Positions 42,668 to 51,962 of a stretch of 64,000 nucleotides of DNA are shown piece after piece (position 1 is the first letter of the stretch; every line of letters begins with the position of its first letter). The notes beneath the pieces are model-generated. The model was not told the origin of the DNA, did no database searches, and was given only the letters and a program-made list of their open reading frames with translations. The stretch covers positions 1 to 64,000 of the forward strand of contig DAOTXR010000080.1 of the NCBI GenBank assembly GCA_034435375.1. Reading direction: 5' to 3'. This DNA comes from DAOTXR01 sp034435375 (lineage in GTDB: Bacteria; Chloroflexota; Anaerolineae; Aggregatilineales; UBA3940). The translations under genes and the position numbers were made by a program.

Positions 42668-44665
42668 TTAGTCGGTGATCTTGACTGAACCTACAAACGC
42701 ATTTATCTGGATATTGGCCCAGCTCTCGGCAGCCTCGTAGCCGGTGGTCTGCCAGTCGCCATTCTCGTTTTCTATGAAGCGCGTGTTGATGACTTCCAGG
42801 CTGGCCAAACCCTCGAAGTCAATCAGCGCTTCCAATGCCTCAGGCACCCGGATGGTGATCTCGCCAATACCTGTAGTGACCTCGACATCATAGCCACCGT
42901 TGGAGGGAAGTTCAACAACTAATTGCCCAAGCCCTCCAAAAATCGTCATAGTGTGCATAAGGAGCGCCGTGTCGTCCTGAGGCCGGAGAACTTTAATGTC
43001 CCCTGCGCCACCCTGAATTGAGACCTCTAGGTCCTCGGCATGGGAGGGAAGAGTGATGGTAGTTGTGCTCGCGCCACCTTCCATGCGCAGAGACCGCAGG
43101 TTAAGTTGCTCCAAGTCGAGGGTCGATTGCCCAAAGCCACTCTTGACAACCAGGTCGATAGGCACTTCGCTCGTCAGGTTCAGCACAAGCGAAGTGTTCT
43201 CGTCAGTGATTCCCTCCTCTGGCTGAATGATGGTAAGGATGCCGGTACGGCTACGCTGCTCATAAGTGACATTAAACGGTTGTAGCCCGACAGGAAGGAC
43301 ATAACTGCCTTCGACAGCGTTTACGCTGCCCTCAAGAGCGCCGATCTCTGCCCGCCCATTTCGCAGAGTCACTGTCACCTCAAGCGCATCGATATCTTCC
43401 TCTAGAGCCTGAGTGATTGAGTACGTGGACATGTTACTCTCTGCGGCGGAAGCCGGCATGTCGGCCTGGGTTGTTCGCTGTGTGCGGCTCTTACTGATGT
43501 TCTCCAGAAGACCACATCCGCCGCGCCACACCACCACGACCAACAACGCAAGCACGATCAGCGTTGCAACACGATTGCGCCTCTGCCGAGCTGCTGTGGG
43601 TGGGGGCATCGCAGGCTGGTCTGCCGGGGCTTGCGCAGCTGATGTAACTGATCCAATCCCCGTCCATGCTGGGGCATGTGTGTCTGGTGCCGGCGGTGGC
43701 TGCGAAGAATGCAGATCGACCGTTTCGGGTCTCGCATTGGCGGTCTCTGGCACTGGAGGACGTCCAATTGCAGGACGTGTCGGGACTTGCGGTGGTGCAG
43801 CTATGGCCTGCGTGATCGCTTCCCGATCAGAGTGTGGAATGGGGAGCGGCTCGCCGCGAGCCACTGCCATCAAGGAGACCAACATCTCTCCTGCCGTCTG
43901 GAATCGGTTGACCGGATCCTTAGCCAGAGCCCTGCCAATCACGTATTCCAGGTCCTCTGGGAGGTCAGGCTTGACGTGCAAGATGCTCGGCACCGGGTCG
44001 AGGATGTGCTTCATAGCCACACCCATCGGAGTGTCGGCTTCGTAAGGGGCTGACCCAGTCAACATCTCGAACAAGATCACGCCCAACGAGTAGATGTCAC
44101 TACGTCCGTCGATGTCTTTGTCCCCATAAGCCTGCTCAGGACTCATGTATGCTGGTGTCCCGATTACGGCGCTGCCGGTCAGCGCCGCGGTGGTTTCTGT
44201 GATCTTGGCGATTCCGAAATCTGAAAGGAACGCCTCTCCGTACTGATCGAACAGGATATTTCCCGGCTTCAAGTCACGATGGATGATCCCACGCAGGTGA
44301 GCCTGGTCCAGCGCTGGGCACAGTCGCTCCATAATCCGGGCGCACTCTTTCAGAAGTAGCGGCCCCTGTCCGATCCGGTCGACCAACGACCCACCAGGCA
44401 TGTACCGCATGACTAGATACGGTTGGCCGTTCTCCTCACCGAAGTCATAGACCGGCACAATGGCCGAGTGTTCGAGCGAGGCAATGGTCCGGGCTTCACG
44501 GTTAAAGCGCTCGCGGAACATCGGGTCGTGAGTGAACTGCTGAGGCATGACCTTGATCGCCACATCGCGGTCGAAGTTGGGGTCATGAGCGAGGAACACT
44601 GTGGCCATCCCACCTCGTCCAAGCTCCGATCTGATTTCATACCGGCCGATTGTGTCACTTGCCAT
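42668..44665 (-). CDS. Membrane Ser/Thr protein kinase with external toast-rack-like domain
   Basis: A 665-residue PknB-type kinase. The cytoplasmic catalytic domain (1-270) has LGRGGMATVFLA, VAIKVMP (ATP Lys), IIHRDLKPGNILFD, LSDFGIAK and GTPAYMSPEQ, all key residues intact. A Pro/Ala-rich linker (280-375) follows, then one transmembrane helix (about 382-400, VATLIVLALLVVVVW) and an external ~240-residue beta-strand-rich region. That region repeats GG..S..L..L motifs (LRMEGGASTTTITLPSHAED; GGLGQLVVELPSNGGYDVEV; GIGEITIRVP), similar to the LiaF/toast-rack type of domain. The outer part may sense envelope state and signal inward. It is followed by a terminator and then alaS. Confidence 0.9.
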   Translation of the reverse strand: MASDTIGRYEIRSELGRGGMATVFLAHDPNFDRDVAIKVMPQQFTHDPMFRERFNREARTIASLEHSAIVPVYDFGEENGQPYLVMRYMPGGSLVDRIGQGPLLLKECARIMERLCPALDQAHLRGIIHRDLKPGNILFDQYGEAFLSDFGIAKITETTAALTGSAVIGTPAYMSPEQAYGDKDIDGRSDIYSLGVILFEMLTGSAPYEADTPMGVAMKHILDPVPSILHVKPDLPEDLEYVIGRALAKDPVNRFQTAGEMLVSLMAVARGEPLPIPHSDREAITQAIAAPPQVPTRPAIGRPPVPETANARPETVDLHSSQPPPAPDTHAPAWTGIGSVTSAAQAPADQPAMPPPTAARQRRNRVATLIVLALLVVVVWRGGCGLLENISKSRTQRTTQADMPASAAESNMSTYSITQALEEDIDALEVTVTLRNGRAEIGALEGSVNAVEGSYVLPVGLQPFNVTYEQRSRTGILTIIQPEEGITDENTSLVLNLTSEVPIDLVVKSGFGQSTLDLEQLNLRSLRMEGGASTTTITLPSHAEDLEVSIQGGAGDIKVLRPQDDTALLMHTMTIFGGLGQLVVELPSNGGYDVEVTTGIGEITIRVPEALEALIDFEGLASLEVINTRFIENENGDWQTTGYEAAESWANIQINAFVGSVKITD

Positions 44666-44745
44666 GGAGTTATCACCTGCTGCTGTGTGCTATTGCCTGT
44701 GCGAAATTGTACATCGGACCCCATGCTCGGTGCGAGCCATATCTG

Positions 44746-44774
44746 TTGACAAGCCCAGCTTCTCCCATTAGCAT
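44746..44774 (+). promoter_or_regulatory. Predicted promoter of tyrS with a 5' hairpin
   Basis: TTGACA (44746-44751) and TAGCAT (44769-44774) are 17 bp apart. Almost at the transcript start lies the hairpin CACGGGA/TCCCGTG (44783-44802). The leader is about 50 nt, too short for a T-box. Confidence 0.7.
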
Positions 44775-44830
44775 ATGCACAACACGGGACATGGTTCCCG
44801 TGAATTATATACGCAAGGAGCCATAAAACG

Positions 44831-46057
44831 ATGCTCACAATAGACCAACAAGTTGATCTGCTCATGCAGGGCACTGACTATGGCGATCCGCAGATCAAGG
44901 ATGTCATGACGCGCGAGCTGCGCGAGCGCCTCGCTGAATCTCAGCGGACCGGACGTCCATTGAAAGTCTATTGTGGCTACGACCCGCGCAAAGCTGACCT
45001 GCACCTGGGACATACCATTACCATGCGCAAGCTGCGCCAGTTTCAGGATTTGGGCCATGACGTGACGTTCCTGATCGGCACGTTTACCAGTCTGATCGGC
45101 GATCCCTCGGATGTGGGCGAGGTGCGCACCCAATTGACGAGGGAGGAGGTTGAAGAGAATGCTCGGTCCTACGCCGAGCAGGCTTTTCACATTCTGGATC
45201 GCGAGCGCACGCGCATTCGCTACAATGCGGAGTGGTTATCGCTGCTGACGTTTGCAGACCTAATTCGCATCGGTTCTTACTTCACCGTGCAGCAATTCCT
45301 TGCCCGCGACAACTTCCGCAAGCGACTGGATGCAGGTGAGGCTATCTACCTGCATGAGACGTTCTACTCGCTGATGCAGGCCTATGATGCGGTGGCCATG
45401 CAGACCGATGTGCAAGTGGGAGGCGCTGACCAGTTGTTCAATATTGTTGTTGCTGGGCGCAAGCTCCAAGAAGCGATGGGTCAACGACCAATGGTTGCGA
45501 TTATCATGGGCGAGAGCTTGCCCGGCACCGATGGTGTGGTCAAGATGAGCAAGTCGCTGGGCAACCACATCCCGATCCGCACCACGCCCGAAGACATGTA
45601 TGGCAAGGTGATGAGTGTGCCCGATAGCGCCATGCGCGTCTACCATAAACTGCTGCTGGGCTGGGGGCCTGAACAGCTCAGCCAGCTGGAGCGCGACATG
45701 CTGACCCGGCCTAAGGAGACCAAGATGGCGCTTGCCCGCGAGATCGTGACGATCTTCCATGGGGCAGAATCGGCTCGCCGGGCTGAGGAGCACTTCAATA
45801 CCGTTTTCGTCTCGAAAAACCTGCCGGAAGACATTCCCATCCTAGTGCTGCAGGCTGACGCCCGGCTGGTCGACGTTATAGCGCAGGCCGGGCTGGTCAG
45901 CAGCAAGGGTGATGGTCGCCGTATGATCCGGCAAGGCGCGGTCCGCTTGGATGGCGAAAAGGTGGCTGACACGGACTTCGTCCTGTCCCTCCATCCTGGC
46001 CAGGAGACTGTAATCAAGGTTGGGAGACGCCAGTTTCTTCGTGTCCGCAGAGCATAG
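44831..46057 (+). CDS. tyrS: Tyrosyl-tRNA synthetase
   Basis: A 408-residue class I synthetase. The Rossmann domain has YCGYDPRKADLHLGHTITMR (HIGH variant HLGH), FTSLIGDPSDVGE, the tyrosine-site QAYDAVAMQTDVQVGGADQ, and the KMSKS loop VVKMSKSLGNHIPI. The C-terminal S4 RNA-binding domain follows (AGLVSSKGDGRRMIRQGAVR). The Lys-rich KMSKS form and overall length fit the TyrZ-like subgroup. A clear ribosome site (AAGGAG) precedes the ATG. The gene has its own promoter (44746) and terminator (46084). Confidence 0.97.
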   Translation: MLTIDQQVDLLMQGTDYGDPQIKDVMTRELRERLAESQRTGRPLKVYCGYDPRKADLHLGHTITMRKLRQFQDLGHDVTFLIGTFTSLIGDPSDVGEVRTQLTREEVEENARSYAEQAFHILDRERTRIRYNAEWLSLLTFADLIRIGSYFTVQQFLARDNFRKRLDAGEAIYLHETFYSLMQAYDAVAMQTDVQVGGADQLFNIVVAGRKLQEAMGQRPMVAIIMGESLPGTDGVVKMSKSLGNHIPIRTTPEDMYGKVMSVPDSAMRVYHKLLLGWGPEQLSQLERDMLTRPKETKMALAREIVTIFHGAESARRAEEHFNTVFVSKNLPEDIPILVLQADARLVDVIAQAGLVSSKGDGRRMIRQGAVRLDGEKVADTDFVLSLHPGQETVIKVGRRQFLRVRRA

Positions 46058-46083
46058 GGATAACAGGCACAAACATACGACGG

Positions 46084-46121
46084 GGCGGCTTGGCCGGGAC
46101 ATCGGGTATCCACAAGCCGCC
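46084..46121 (+). terminator. Terminator after tyrS
   Basis: A perfect 9-bp stem GGCGGCTTG/CAAGCCGCC with a 20-nt loop, followed by TCGTTGTGTG. It is 26 bp past the stop. The U-tract is weak. Confidence 0.6.
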
Positions 46122-46216
46122 TCGTTGTGTGCCGCGCGGTGTGTTTTGGACTGTTACACTTGGTCAAGAACGATCGTTGGGCACCGAAATGACCAGCCCT
46201 GTAGAGGAGGAAATCC

Positions 46217-47218
46217 ATGGCTGAGAGTGCTCCTTTGCAACAGGGGAGCTTGTCTCCCGTAGGACAACCGGGTCGGTCTGAGCGACCGGGTCGGGTGTGG
46301 TTGTGGATTGGCTTAATTGCGCTGATCGGAATCGTGGCTCCAGCGGTGGGGTGTGGGGCCTTTGGCTTCGCGCTGATGGTAGGCAGCTATGAGCCTGCGG
46401 GTGTTGGCCCAGCAGTGGGGGTGATTCGTGTTGAGGGCCAGATCATGGCGGGCAGAAGCCCCGGCGTGGTCGGTGGAATTGCTTCTTCAGAGACGATCAT
46501 TGACTTGATCGAGCAAGCAGACCGCAGCTCATCTGTCGAGGCAATTGTCCTTCGCATTGACAGTCCGGGTGGGGATGCGGTGGCTTCAGATGAGATACAC
46601 CACGCGCTCACTCGGGTCGATAAGCCGATCGTGGTTAGTATGGGTACCCTAGCAGCTTCGGGTGGCTATTATATCGCTGCCCCCGCAGACTACATCTATG
46701 CTACGCCCGGCACACTCACGGGCAGCATAGGTGTGATCAGCCAGTTCTACACGGCGGAGGAACTGCTCGACACGATCGGGTTAGATGTGGTCGTCATCAC
46801 TGCGGGGGAATCAAAGGACTTTGGTAGCCCATTCCGTGAAATGACCGAAGAGGAACGTGCGTACTGGGAAAGCCTGATCGATGAGACTCACGAGCGGTTT
46901 ATCGAGGTTGTTGCCGAGGGACGTGGATTGGACATCGTGGATGTACGAGCTATCGCTGATGGGCGGGTATTCAGTGGGCAGCAGGCAGTTGAACTAGGGT
47001 TAGTAGATGAGATCGGCTACTTCGACGATGCTATTGCCAAGGCTGCCGAACTGGGTGGAATCTCAGGAGAACCGCGCATCGTGGAGTTCGCGCCCGAACC
47101 GTCCTTCCTTGAGGCGCTGTATGGTTTTCAGGCCCATCCGGACCCGGCCCAGGCAATTGTATCGCTGCTGAGAGGGCTAAGCGTGCCCTCACTTGAGATG
47201 AGGCTGGCTGGGCCGTAG
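46217..47218 (+). CDS. sppA: Signal peptide peptidase SppA (short form)
   Basis: A 333-residue membrane serine protease with one N-terminal transmembrane helix (about 30-55, IGLIALIGIVAPAVGCGAFG) and a ClpP-fold domain. It shows VGVIRVEGQIMAG, IVLRIDSPGGDAVASDEIHH, MGTLAASGGYYIAAPADYIY with the catalytic Ser, GTLTGSIGVI and KDFGSPFREMTEEE with the catalytic Lys region. It degrades leftover signal peptides in the membrane. GAGGAGG lies close upstream of the ATG. Convergent to fabH, with a hairpin between. Confidence 0.95.
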   Translation: MAESAPLQQGSLSPVGQPGRSERPGRVWLWIGLIALIGIVAPAVGCGAFGFALMVGSYEPAGVGPAVGVIRVEGQIMAGRSPGVVGGIASSETIIDLIEQADRSSSVEAIVLRIDSPGGDAVASDEIHHALTRVDKPIVVSMGTLAASGGYYIAAPADYIYATPGTLTGSIGVISQFYTAEELLDTIGLDVVVITAGESKDFGSPFREMTEEERAYWESLIDETHERFIEVVAEGRGLDIVDVRAIADGRVFSGQQAVELGLVDEIGYFDDAIAKAAELGGISGEPRIVEFAPEPSFLEALYGFQAHPDPAQAIVSLLRGLSVPSLEMRLAGP

Positions 47219-47228
47219 TGTGTGCGAA

Positions 47229-47262
47229 GTCAGGGGCGGCGTCGTGAGATGTCGCCCCTGAC
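47229..47262. terminator. Hairpin between convergent sppA and fabH
   Basis: A 10-bp stem GTCAGGGGCG/CGCCCCTGAC with a 14-nt loop lies between the two stop codons. Neither side has a U-tract. Confidence 0.55.
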
Positions 47263-47272
47263 AGAGTGCCAG

Positions 47273-48502
47273 TTACTCATCACCCAGGGTAGGTGGTTGC
47301 TCAGGTTCATCATTGCCCTGCTCTCGTTGTATGCGCTGTTTGCGCGTTGCCTGCCTATTTGGAGTATACCACAGCAGGGCCTCCACAAGGCGCATCAGGC
47401 GGCGCAGCACCGAACGTATCAGCGCCAGGATGTACCAGCCCTCACGCAGCATCTCGCGTAGGTGAGAGCGTGGAGTTGGTTTAACGTCCCAATCAATTAG
47501 CATGGCTCCCCAGGTCAGCCCTGCGCCGAATCCCACCAACACAATCTTGTCGTTGGGCTTGAGACGTCCCATTTCGGCGGCTTCGGCCACTGCCAAGGGG
47601 ATTGAAGCCGTCGAGGTGTTGCCATAGCGCTCAATGTTGACAAAGAAACGCTCCATCGGCAGCTTGAGTCCGCGTGCTGCGGCCTGGATGATGCGCAGGT
47701 TGGCCTGGTGTGGGATGATCAGGTCCACATCACTGATGTCCACACCGGCTTTGTCGAGCACCTCTTCGGTGGCCTGAGCCATCACCTGCGAGGCAAAACG
47801 GAACACCTCTCGCCCGTTCATCACGATGCTCTGGTGCGGTGATGAGCCATTCCAGGTGATACGTACCCCTGATCGCGCATAGAGGTAATCGCCGCCTGAA
47901 CCGTCCGAGTGCAGCACATACTCTCTTACCCCACCGGGAATGTCGCTGGCCTTCAACACAAAAGCACCTGCTCCATCGCCGAACAGAATACAGGTACCCC
48001 GATCCTGCCAATCCACAATGCGGCTCAGCGTCTCAGTCCCGATGACTAACGCCGTCTCTACGGTACCCGACTCGATTTGCGATGCAGCCAATCCCACAGC
48101 GTAGATAAAACCAGTGCATGCTGCCAGGAGATCAAACGCCCCAGCCTGTGTGGCTCCCAAGCGATCCTGAATCAGGTTAGCCGTAGCCGGGAATAGATAC
48201 TCTGGTGATGAGGTGGCAACAATGATCAGGTCCAGATCGCGTGGGGAGATGTCAGCATGGCTGAGAGCCTTGCGTGCGGCCCGTAGGCCAAGAAGCGTGG
48301 CTGTGTCGCGATCATCTGCGATGCGGCGTTGCTCCACGCCTGTCCGCTCCCGGATCCACTCGTCGGAGGTCTCCACCATCTGTTCGAGATCGTGGTTAGA
48401 CAGGATCCGTGCCGGGACTTCCACTCCCCACCCGACGATGTGAGCATAGCGGCGCATGTCGGGTGGCCGTGACTTGTTGCGCCTTTTACGCTGGCCTGGC
48501 AT
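47273..48502 (-). CDS. fabH: Beta-ketoacyl-ACP synthase III with a C-terminal extension
   Basis: A 409-residue thiolase-fold enzyme that starts fatty-acid synthesis by condensing acyl-CoA with malonyl-ACP. The Cys-His-Asn triad is in DLLAACTGFIYAV, LIIPHQANLRIIQAA and YGNTSTASIPLA, and the core ends normally at GFGAGLTWGAMLIDWD. About 70 further residues follow, including a hydrophobic/basic stretch (WYILALIRSVLRRLMRLVEA) and a charged tail. Typical FabH has about 320-330 residues. The ATG at 48502 has AGGAAG 7 nt ahead and overlaps fabF by 17 bp. Confidence 0.93.
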   Translation of the reverse strand: MPGQRKRRNKSRPPDMRRYAHIVGWGVEVPARILSNHDLEQMVETSDEWIRERTGVEQRRIADDRDTATLLGLRAARKALSHADISPRDLDLIIVATSSPEYLFPATANLIQDRLGATQAGAFDLLAACTGFIYAVGLAASQIESGTVETALVIGTETLSRIVDWQDRGTCILFGDGAGAFVLKASDIPGGVREYVLHSDGSGGDYLYARSGVRITWNGSSPHQSIVMNGREVFRFASQVMAQATEEVLDKAGVDISDVDLIIPHQANLRIIQAAARGLKLPMERFFVNIERYGNTSTASIPLAVAEAAEMGRLKPNDKIVLVGFGAGLTWGAMLIDWDVKPTPRSHLREMLREGWYILALIRSVLRRLMRLVEALLWYTPNRQATRKQRIQREQGNDEPEQPPTLGDE

Positions 48503-49757
48503 TGTCGTACTTCCTGATCACGATTGTGGCGTTGTGGCCGCCAAATCCAAACGAATTCGACATGGCTATCGTGATGTTGTGTCTCCGAGCGCTGTTGGGC
48601 GTGTAATCTAAGTCGCAGTCGGGATCGGGGGTCTCGTAGTTGATGGTTGGCGGAATGATGCCAGTCTGGATGGCTTTGACACACGCCAATGCTTCAAGTG
48701 CACCTGCTGCGCCAAGCAGGTGACCGGTCATGCTCTTAGTCGAACTGATTGGCAGGTGATAGGCTGCCTCGCCAAATATATGCTTGACCGCCAGCGTTTC
48801 GGCTTTGTCGTTGAGTTGCGTGCCGGTGCCATGAGCGTTGAGGTAATCGACAGCTTGTGGCAAGATCTCGGCATCCTTGAGCGCCATCTGCATGGCAAGG
48901 ATCGCACCCTGGCCGTTCTCCAACGGGGCGGTGATGTGGTAGGCGTCTGCCGAAGATCCATAGCCCAGAAACTCGGCGTAGATGTGCGCACCCCGGCTGA
49001 GAGCATGTTCCTCACTCTCAAGGATCAGCACTGTTGCCCCTTCCCCAGCCACGAACCCGTCACGGTTCAGATCAAAAGGTCGTGAAGCGTGTTGTGGGTC
49101 GTCATTGCGTTCGGAGAGTGCCCCCATGTTACTAAATCCGGCGATTGCCAGCTTGACGATCCCGGCTTCTGCTCCACCCGTCACCATTGCATCGGCGGCG
49201 CCGCGCCGGATCATCTCTGCTGCCTCACCAATGGCGTTGGTGCTTGAAGCGCATGCGGTAGCGATGCTCATGTTGGGGCCGCGCAGACCGAACTCGATTG
49301 CGATCTTCGCTGGTGCGGTGTCGGGCAGCATCATCGGCACTAAATGTGGGCTGGCCCGTTGTTCGCCTTGTTCGAAAGTCTTGGCAGCTTCAATCATCAG
49401 TGTGCCGATCCCCCCAATTCCACTGCCCATCACAGCGCCGATGCGTGCTGAGTTAGTCTCGGTGATGATCAGGCCGCTGTCGTCGAGGGCCTCTTTTGCC
49501 GCCGCAAGCGCGAAGTGTGTGAAGCGATCCATGCGACGCGCCTCGCGGGCGCCAAACAGCGCCACCGCATCAAAGCCCTTAACTTCGGCTGCGAAGCGGG
49601 TTTTCAGGTCAGAGGCGTCAAACTGTGTGATGAAGCCAACCCCTGACTGCCCCTTGATCATTGATTCCCAAGTTGAGGCGACATCATTTCCGAGAGGGGT
49701 CACGGCACCCAAGCCGGTGATAACCACTCGTATTTTGCTCATCGTATTCTCTCGCAT
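48486..49757 (-). CDS. fabF: Beta-ketoacyl-ACP synthase II
   Basis: A 423-residue elongating condensing enzyme: KIRVVITGLGAVTPLGND, the active-site Cys in SIATACASSTNAIGEA, and His residues in YLNAHGTGTQLNDKAET and STKSMTGHLLGAAGALE. The length is typical. Two starts are possible: ATG 49757 (MRENTMSK, with AGGAAGG 8 nt ahead) or ATG 49742 (MSKIRVV, matching E. coli FabF); I list the longer. fabH follows in the same operon. A TATAAT sequence at 49798-49803 on the minus strand is a -10 candidate without a clear -35. Confidence 0.95.
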   Translation of the reverse strand: MRENTMSKIRVVITGLGAVTPLGNDVASTWESMIKGQSGVGFITQFDASDLKTRFAAEVKGFDAVALFGAREARRMDRFTHFALAAAKEALDDSGLIITETNSARIGAVMGSGIGGIGTLMIEAAKTFEQGEQRASPHLVPMMLPDTAPAKIAIEFGLRGPNMSIATACASSTNAIGEAAEMIRRGAADAMVTGGAEAGIVKLAIAGFSNMGALSERNDDPQHASRPFDLNRDGFVAGEGATVLILESEEHALSRGAHIYAEFLGYGSSADAYHITAPLENGQGAILAMQMALKDAEILPQAVDYLNAHGTGTQLNDKAETLAVKHIFGEAAYHLPISSTKSMTGHLLGAAGALEALACVKAIQTGIIPPTINYETPDPDCDLDYTPNSARRHNITIAMSNSFGFGGHNATIVIRKYDNARPA

Positions 49758-49901
49758 TGCATTGCCCTTCCTGTGGCGTTTGGTAGGTAAAACCCCAATT
49801 ATACCTATCCGTTTTGCGCGTTTCCCACCGAATCGCCAACGATGGAGAGCTATGCTGGGGGTAACGGCTTGTTTACTGATAGGTCAATGCATGTTACCCT
49901 G

Positions 49902-49931
49902 TTGGGTGATATCTTCTCCAGGCGCTATAAT
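49902..49931 (+). promoter_or_regulatory. Predicted promoter of the SDR gene
   Basis: TTGGGT (49902-49907) and a perfect TATAAT (49926-49931) are 18 bp apart, 45 bp before the start codon. Confidence 0.6.
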
Positions 49932-49976
49932 CCTCCCAATGTCAGGGTGCCACCTCACGCAGGGACAGCCCACGCT

Positions 49977-50921
49977 ATGATTCTGGTCACGGGGGCAACA
50001 GGTTTCGTAGGACGAAGTCTGGTGCGTCGCCTCGCTGGGGACGCCGGGTTGAGAGTTCGCGTTCTGATCAGACCCGGTCGTGATATCGATCGCCTGCCGC
50101 GCGGTGTTCCGTTGCATGCCATGATCGGTGACCTGAGCGATCCAGACTCGCTGGCAGCAGCCATGGAAGGTGTGCATACTGTCTTTCATTTGGTTGGCAC
50201 CGAAATGCGAGGCCGACATGCTCAGCTTCAAACGGTTGATATTCCAATGGCAAAGGCCGTGGTTGATGCGGCGCTGGCAGCCCATGTCGGCAGGTTGATT
50301 ACCGTAAGCCGTGTGGGCGCCGACCGGGCTTCGGCGTTCCCGGTGCTTCGTGCTAAAGGCGAGATCGAGGATGTCATTCGTCACAGTGGCCTTGCATATA
50401 CCATCTTTCGTACAGGCGTCCTGTTTGGCGAGCACGACCACTTCAGTGAGCACATGGCTATGTTGGCGCGCTCCTTCCCTGTCTATTTTGTTCCCAATGA
50501 TGGTGAGCAGGTGTTTCAGCCGCTGTGGGTCGAGGACTTGGTGACCTGCCTCGCGATGTCTCTGGAGGACCTCGACCTGATCGACGAGGTGATCGCAGTC
50601 GGCGGGCCGGAGTTGCTCAGCTACCGGCGTATGATCCTACGGGTGATGTATGCTATTGGTGCGCAGTGTCTGATCGTTGGCTTGCCGCTGTTGATACATC
50701 GGGCTGGGGCCTGGTTTCTGGATGGTCTGTTTGCTCGCTGGCCGTTCACCGAGCACTGGGTGGAGATGCTGTCGACCCCCCAGACGACAGAACTGGGCAC
50801 TATTGAGCGCCACTTTGGGTTTCGCCCGGCGTCGTTCGACATTGGTCTGATCGACAAGTACCTTCGGTCGCGTCGCCATCGTTGGGAGATGCTGCGCTAC
50901 ATCTTTACTACGCGCTGGTGA
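49977..50921 (+). CDS. NDUFA9-like NAD(P)-binding SDR protein
   Basis: A 314-residue atypical SDR with the N-terminal motif MILVTGATGFVGRSLVRRL, IGDLSDPDSLAAAMEG, VFHLVGTEMRG, ITVSRVGADRASAFPVLRAK and YTIFRTGVLFGEHDHFSEHM. It lacks a canonical YxxxK. This group (atypical SDR 5/complex-I 39-kDa-like) includes NAD(P)-binding proteins in quinone or lipid metabolism. A C-terminal hydrophobic patch (MYAIGAQCLIVGLPLLI) may associate with membrane. The ATG at 49977 matches the dinucleotide-binding motif; upstream in-frame residues are not conserved-looking. proC follows about 95 bp downstream on the same strand. Confidence 0.8.
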   Translation: MILVTGATGFVGRSLVRRLAGDAGLRVRVLIRPGRDIDRLPRGVPLHAMIGDLSDPDSLAAAMEGVHTVFHLVGTEMRGRHAQLQTVDIPMAKAVVDAALAAHVGRLITVSRVGADRASAFPVLRAKGEIEDVIRHSGLAYTIFRTGVLFGEHDHFSEHMAMLARSFPVYFVPNDGEQVFQPLWVEDLVTCLAMSLEDLDLIDEVIAVGGPELLSYRRMILRVMYAIGAQCLIVGLPLLIHRAGAWFLDGLFARWPFTEHWVEMLSTPQTTELGTIERHFGFRPASFDIGLIDKYLRSRRHRWEMLRYIFTTRW

Positions 50922-51015
50922 AGCTGAGCGAGAGACTGCCCGTCCGCGGTTTTCCATTCTTCAACGGGCCGTGCTATACTGCGGCTGCTCTTATCGAGAG
51001 CACGAGAGGGGGATC

Positions 51016-51879
51016 ATGCTCGAAGACAAACTGGTCGCATTTGTCGGAAGCGGCGTCATGGCTGAGGCCATGATCAAGGGGCTGTTGCGCCAGAAGCTGG
51101 CTGCCCCCGATCACTTGATGGCTGCTGGGCCGCGTGCCGAACGAGGCAGCACGCTGGCTGAGCGTTATGGTGTGTTGTGGACCACCGACAACCGGGAGGC
51201 AGTGCAGGGCCGCGACGTGGTCATTCTGTCGGTGAAACCCCAGGTGATGCCGCAGGTTCTGCCCGATCTGCGGGGCGTGATCAGCCCACACGCACTGGTG
51301 CTCTCGATTGCCGCAGGTGTGCCCATCCATGTGATCGCGAGCGGCTTGGCACACACGGCGGTAGTGCGAGCCATGCCCAACACCCCAGCTCAGATCGGTG
51401 AAGGGATCACCGTCTGGACGGCCACCAACGAGGTCACTGAGGAGCAGCTTTCCGAGGCAGACGCTATCCTCGGCGCATTGGGTGAGGTCGTGCGAGTGAG
51501 CGACGAAGACTATCTGGACATGGCGACGGCCCTCAGCGGTACTGGCCCGGCTTATGTTCTGCTTTTCATGGAGGCCATGATCGATGCAGGTGTGCATCTG
51601 GGCTTTTCACGCCGGATCGCCCAGCAACTCGTCTTGCAGACGATGCGCGGCACGGTCGAGTATGCTCGCCAATCGCCCCGCCATCCTGCCACGCTGCGCA
51701 ACGAGGTAACATCGCCAGGCGGCACTAGCGCCGAGGCATTGTATCACATGGAGAAGGGTGGCTTGCGAACAGTGGTCTCGCGGGCTATCTGGGCGGCTTA
51801 TCAGCGCTCGGTGGCGCTGGGTCAGGGGCAGAGGACGAAACGGCTCGGAGGGCGCTCACCAGAGCAAGATCAGGGCTGA
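51016..51879 (+). CDS. proC: Pyrroline-5-carboxylate reductase
   Basis: A 287-residue enzyme for the last step of proline synthesis. The NAD(P)-binding start reads LVAFVGSGVMAEAMIKGLL. Conserved parts are VILSVKPQVMPQVLPDL, VVRAMPNTPAQIGEGITVW, ATALSGTGPAYVLLFMEAMI and the dimer/active-site motif LRNEVTSPGGTSAEALYHME. The ATG at 51016 has GAGAGGGGG just upstream; a longer frame from 50971 lacks a ribosome site. A TATACT about 45 bp upstream is a possible -10. Confidence 0.96.
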   Translation: MLEDKLVAFVGSGVMAEAMIKGLLRQKLAAPDHLMAAGPRAERGSTLAERYGVLWTTDNREAVQGRDVVILSVKPQVMPQVLPDLRGVISPHALVLSIAAGVPIHVIASGLAHTAVVRAMPNTPAQIGEGITVWTATNEVTEEQLSEADAILGALGEVVRVSDEDYLDMATALSGTGPAYVLLFMEAMIDAGVHLGFSRRIAQQLVLQTMRGTVEYARQSPRHPATLRNEVTSPGGTSAEALYHMEKGGLRTVVSRAIWAAYQRSVALGQGQRTKRLGGRSPEQDQG

Positions 51880-51962
51880 TTGTTTTTCGATCCGGATGCT
51901 TGAGCACTCCAGGATATTGAGCGTCAATTGTCGATTGCTGTGCGAGAGGAGGTTTGAGGTCG

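Noticed and set aside
44776..44830. T-box leader before tyrS
   Set aside because: The predicted leader is only about 50 nt with one small hairpin; no T-box sequence or antiterminator is present.
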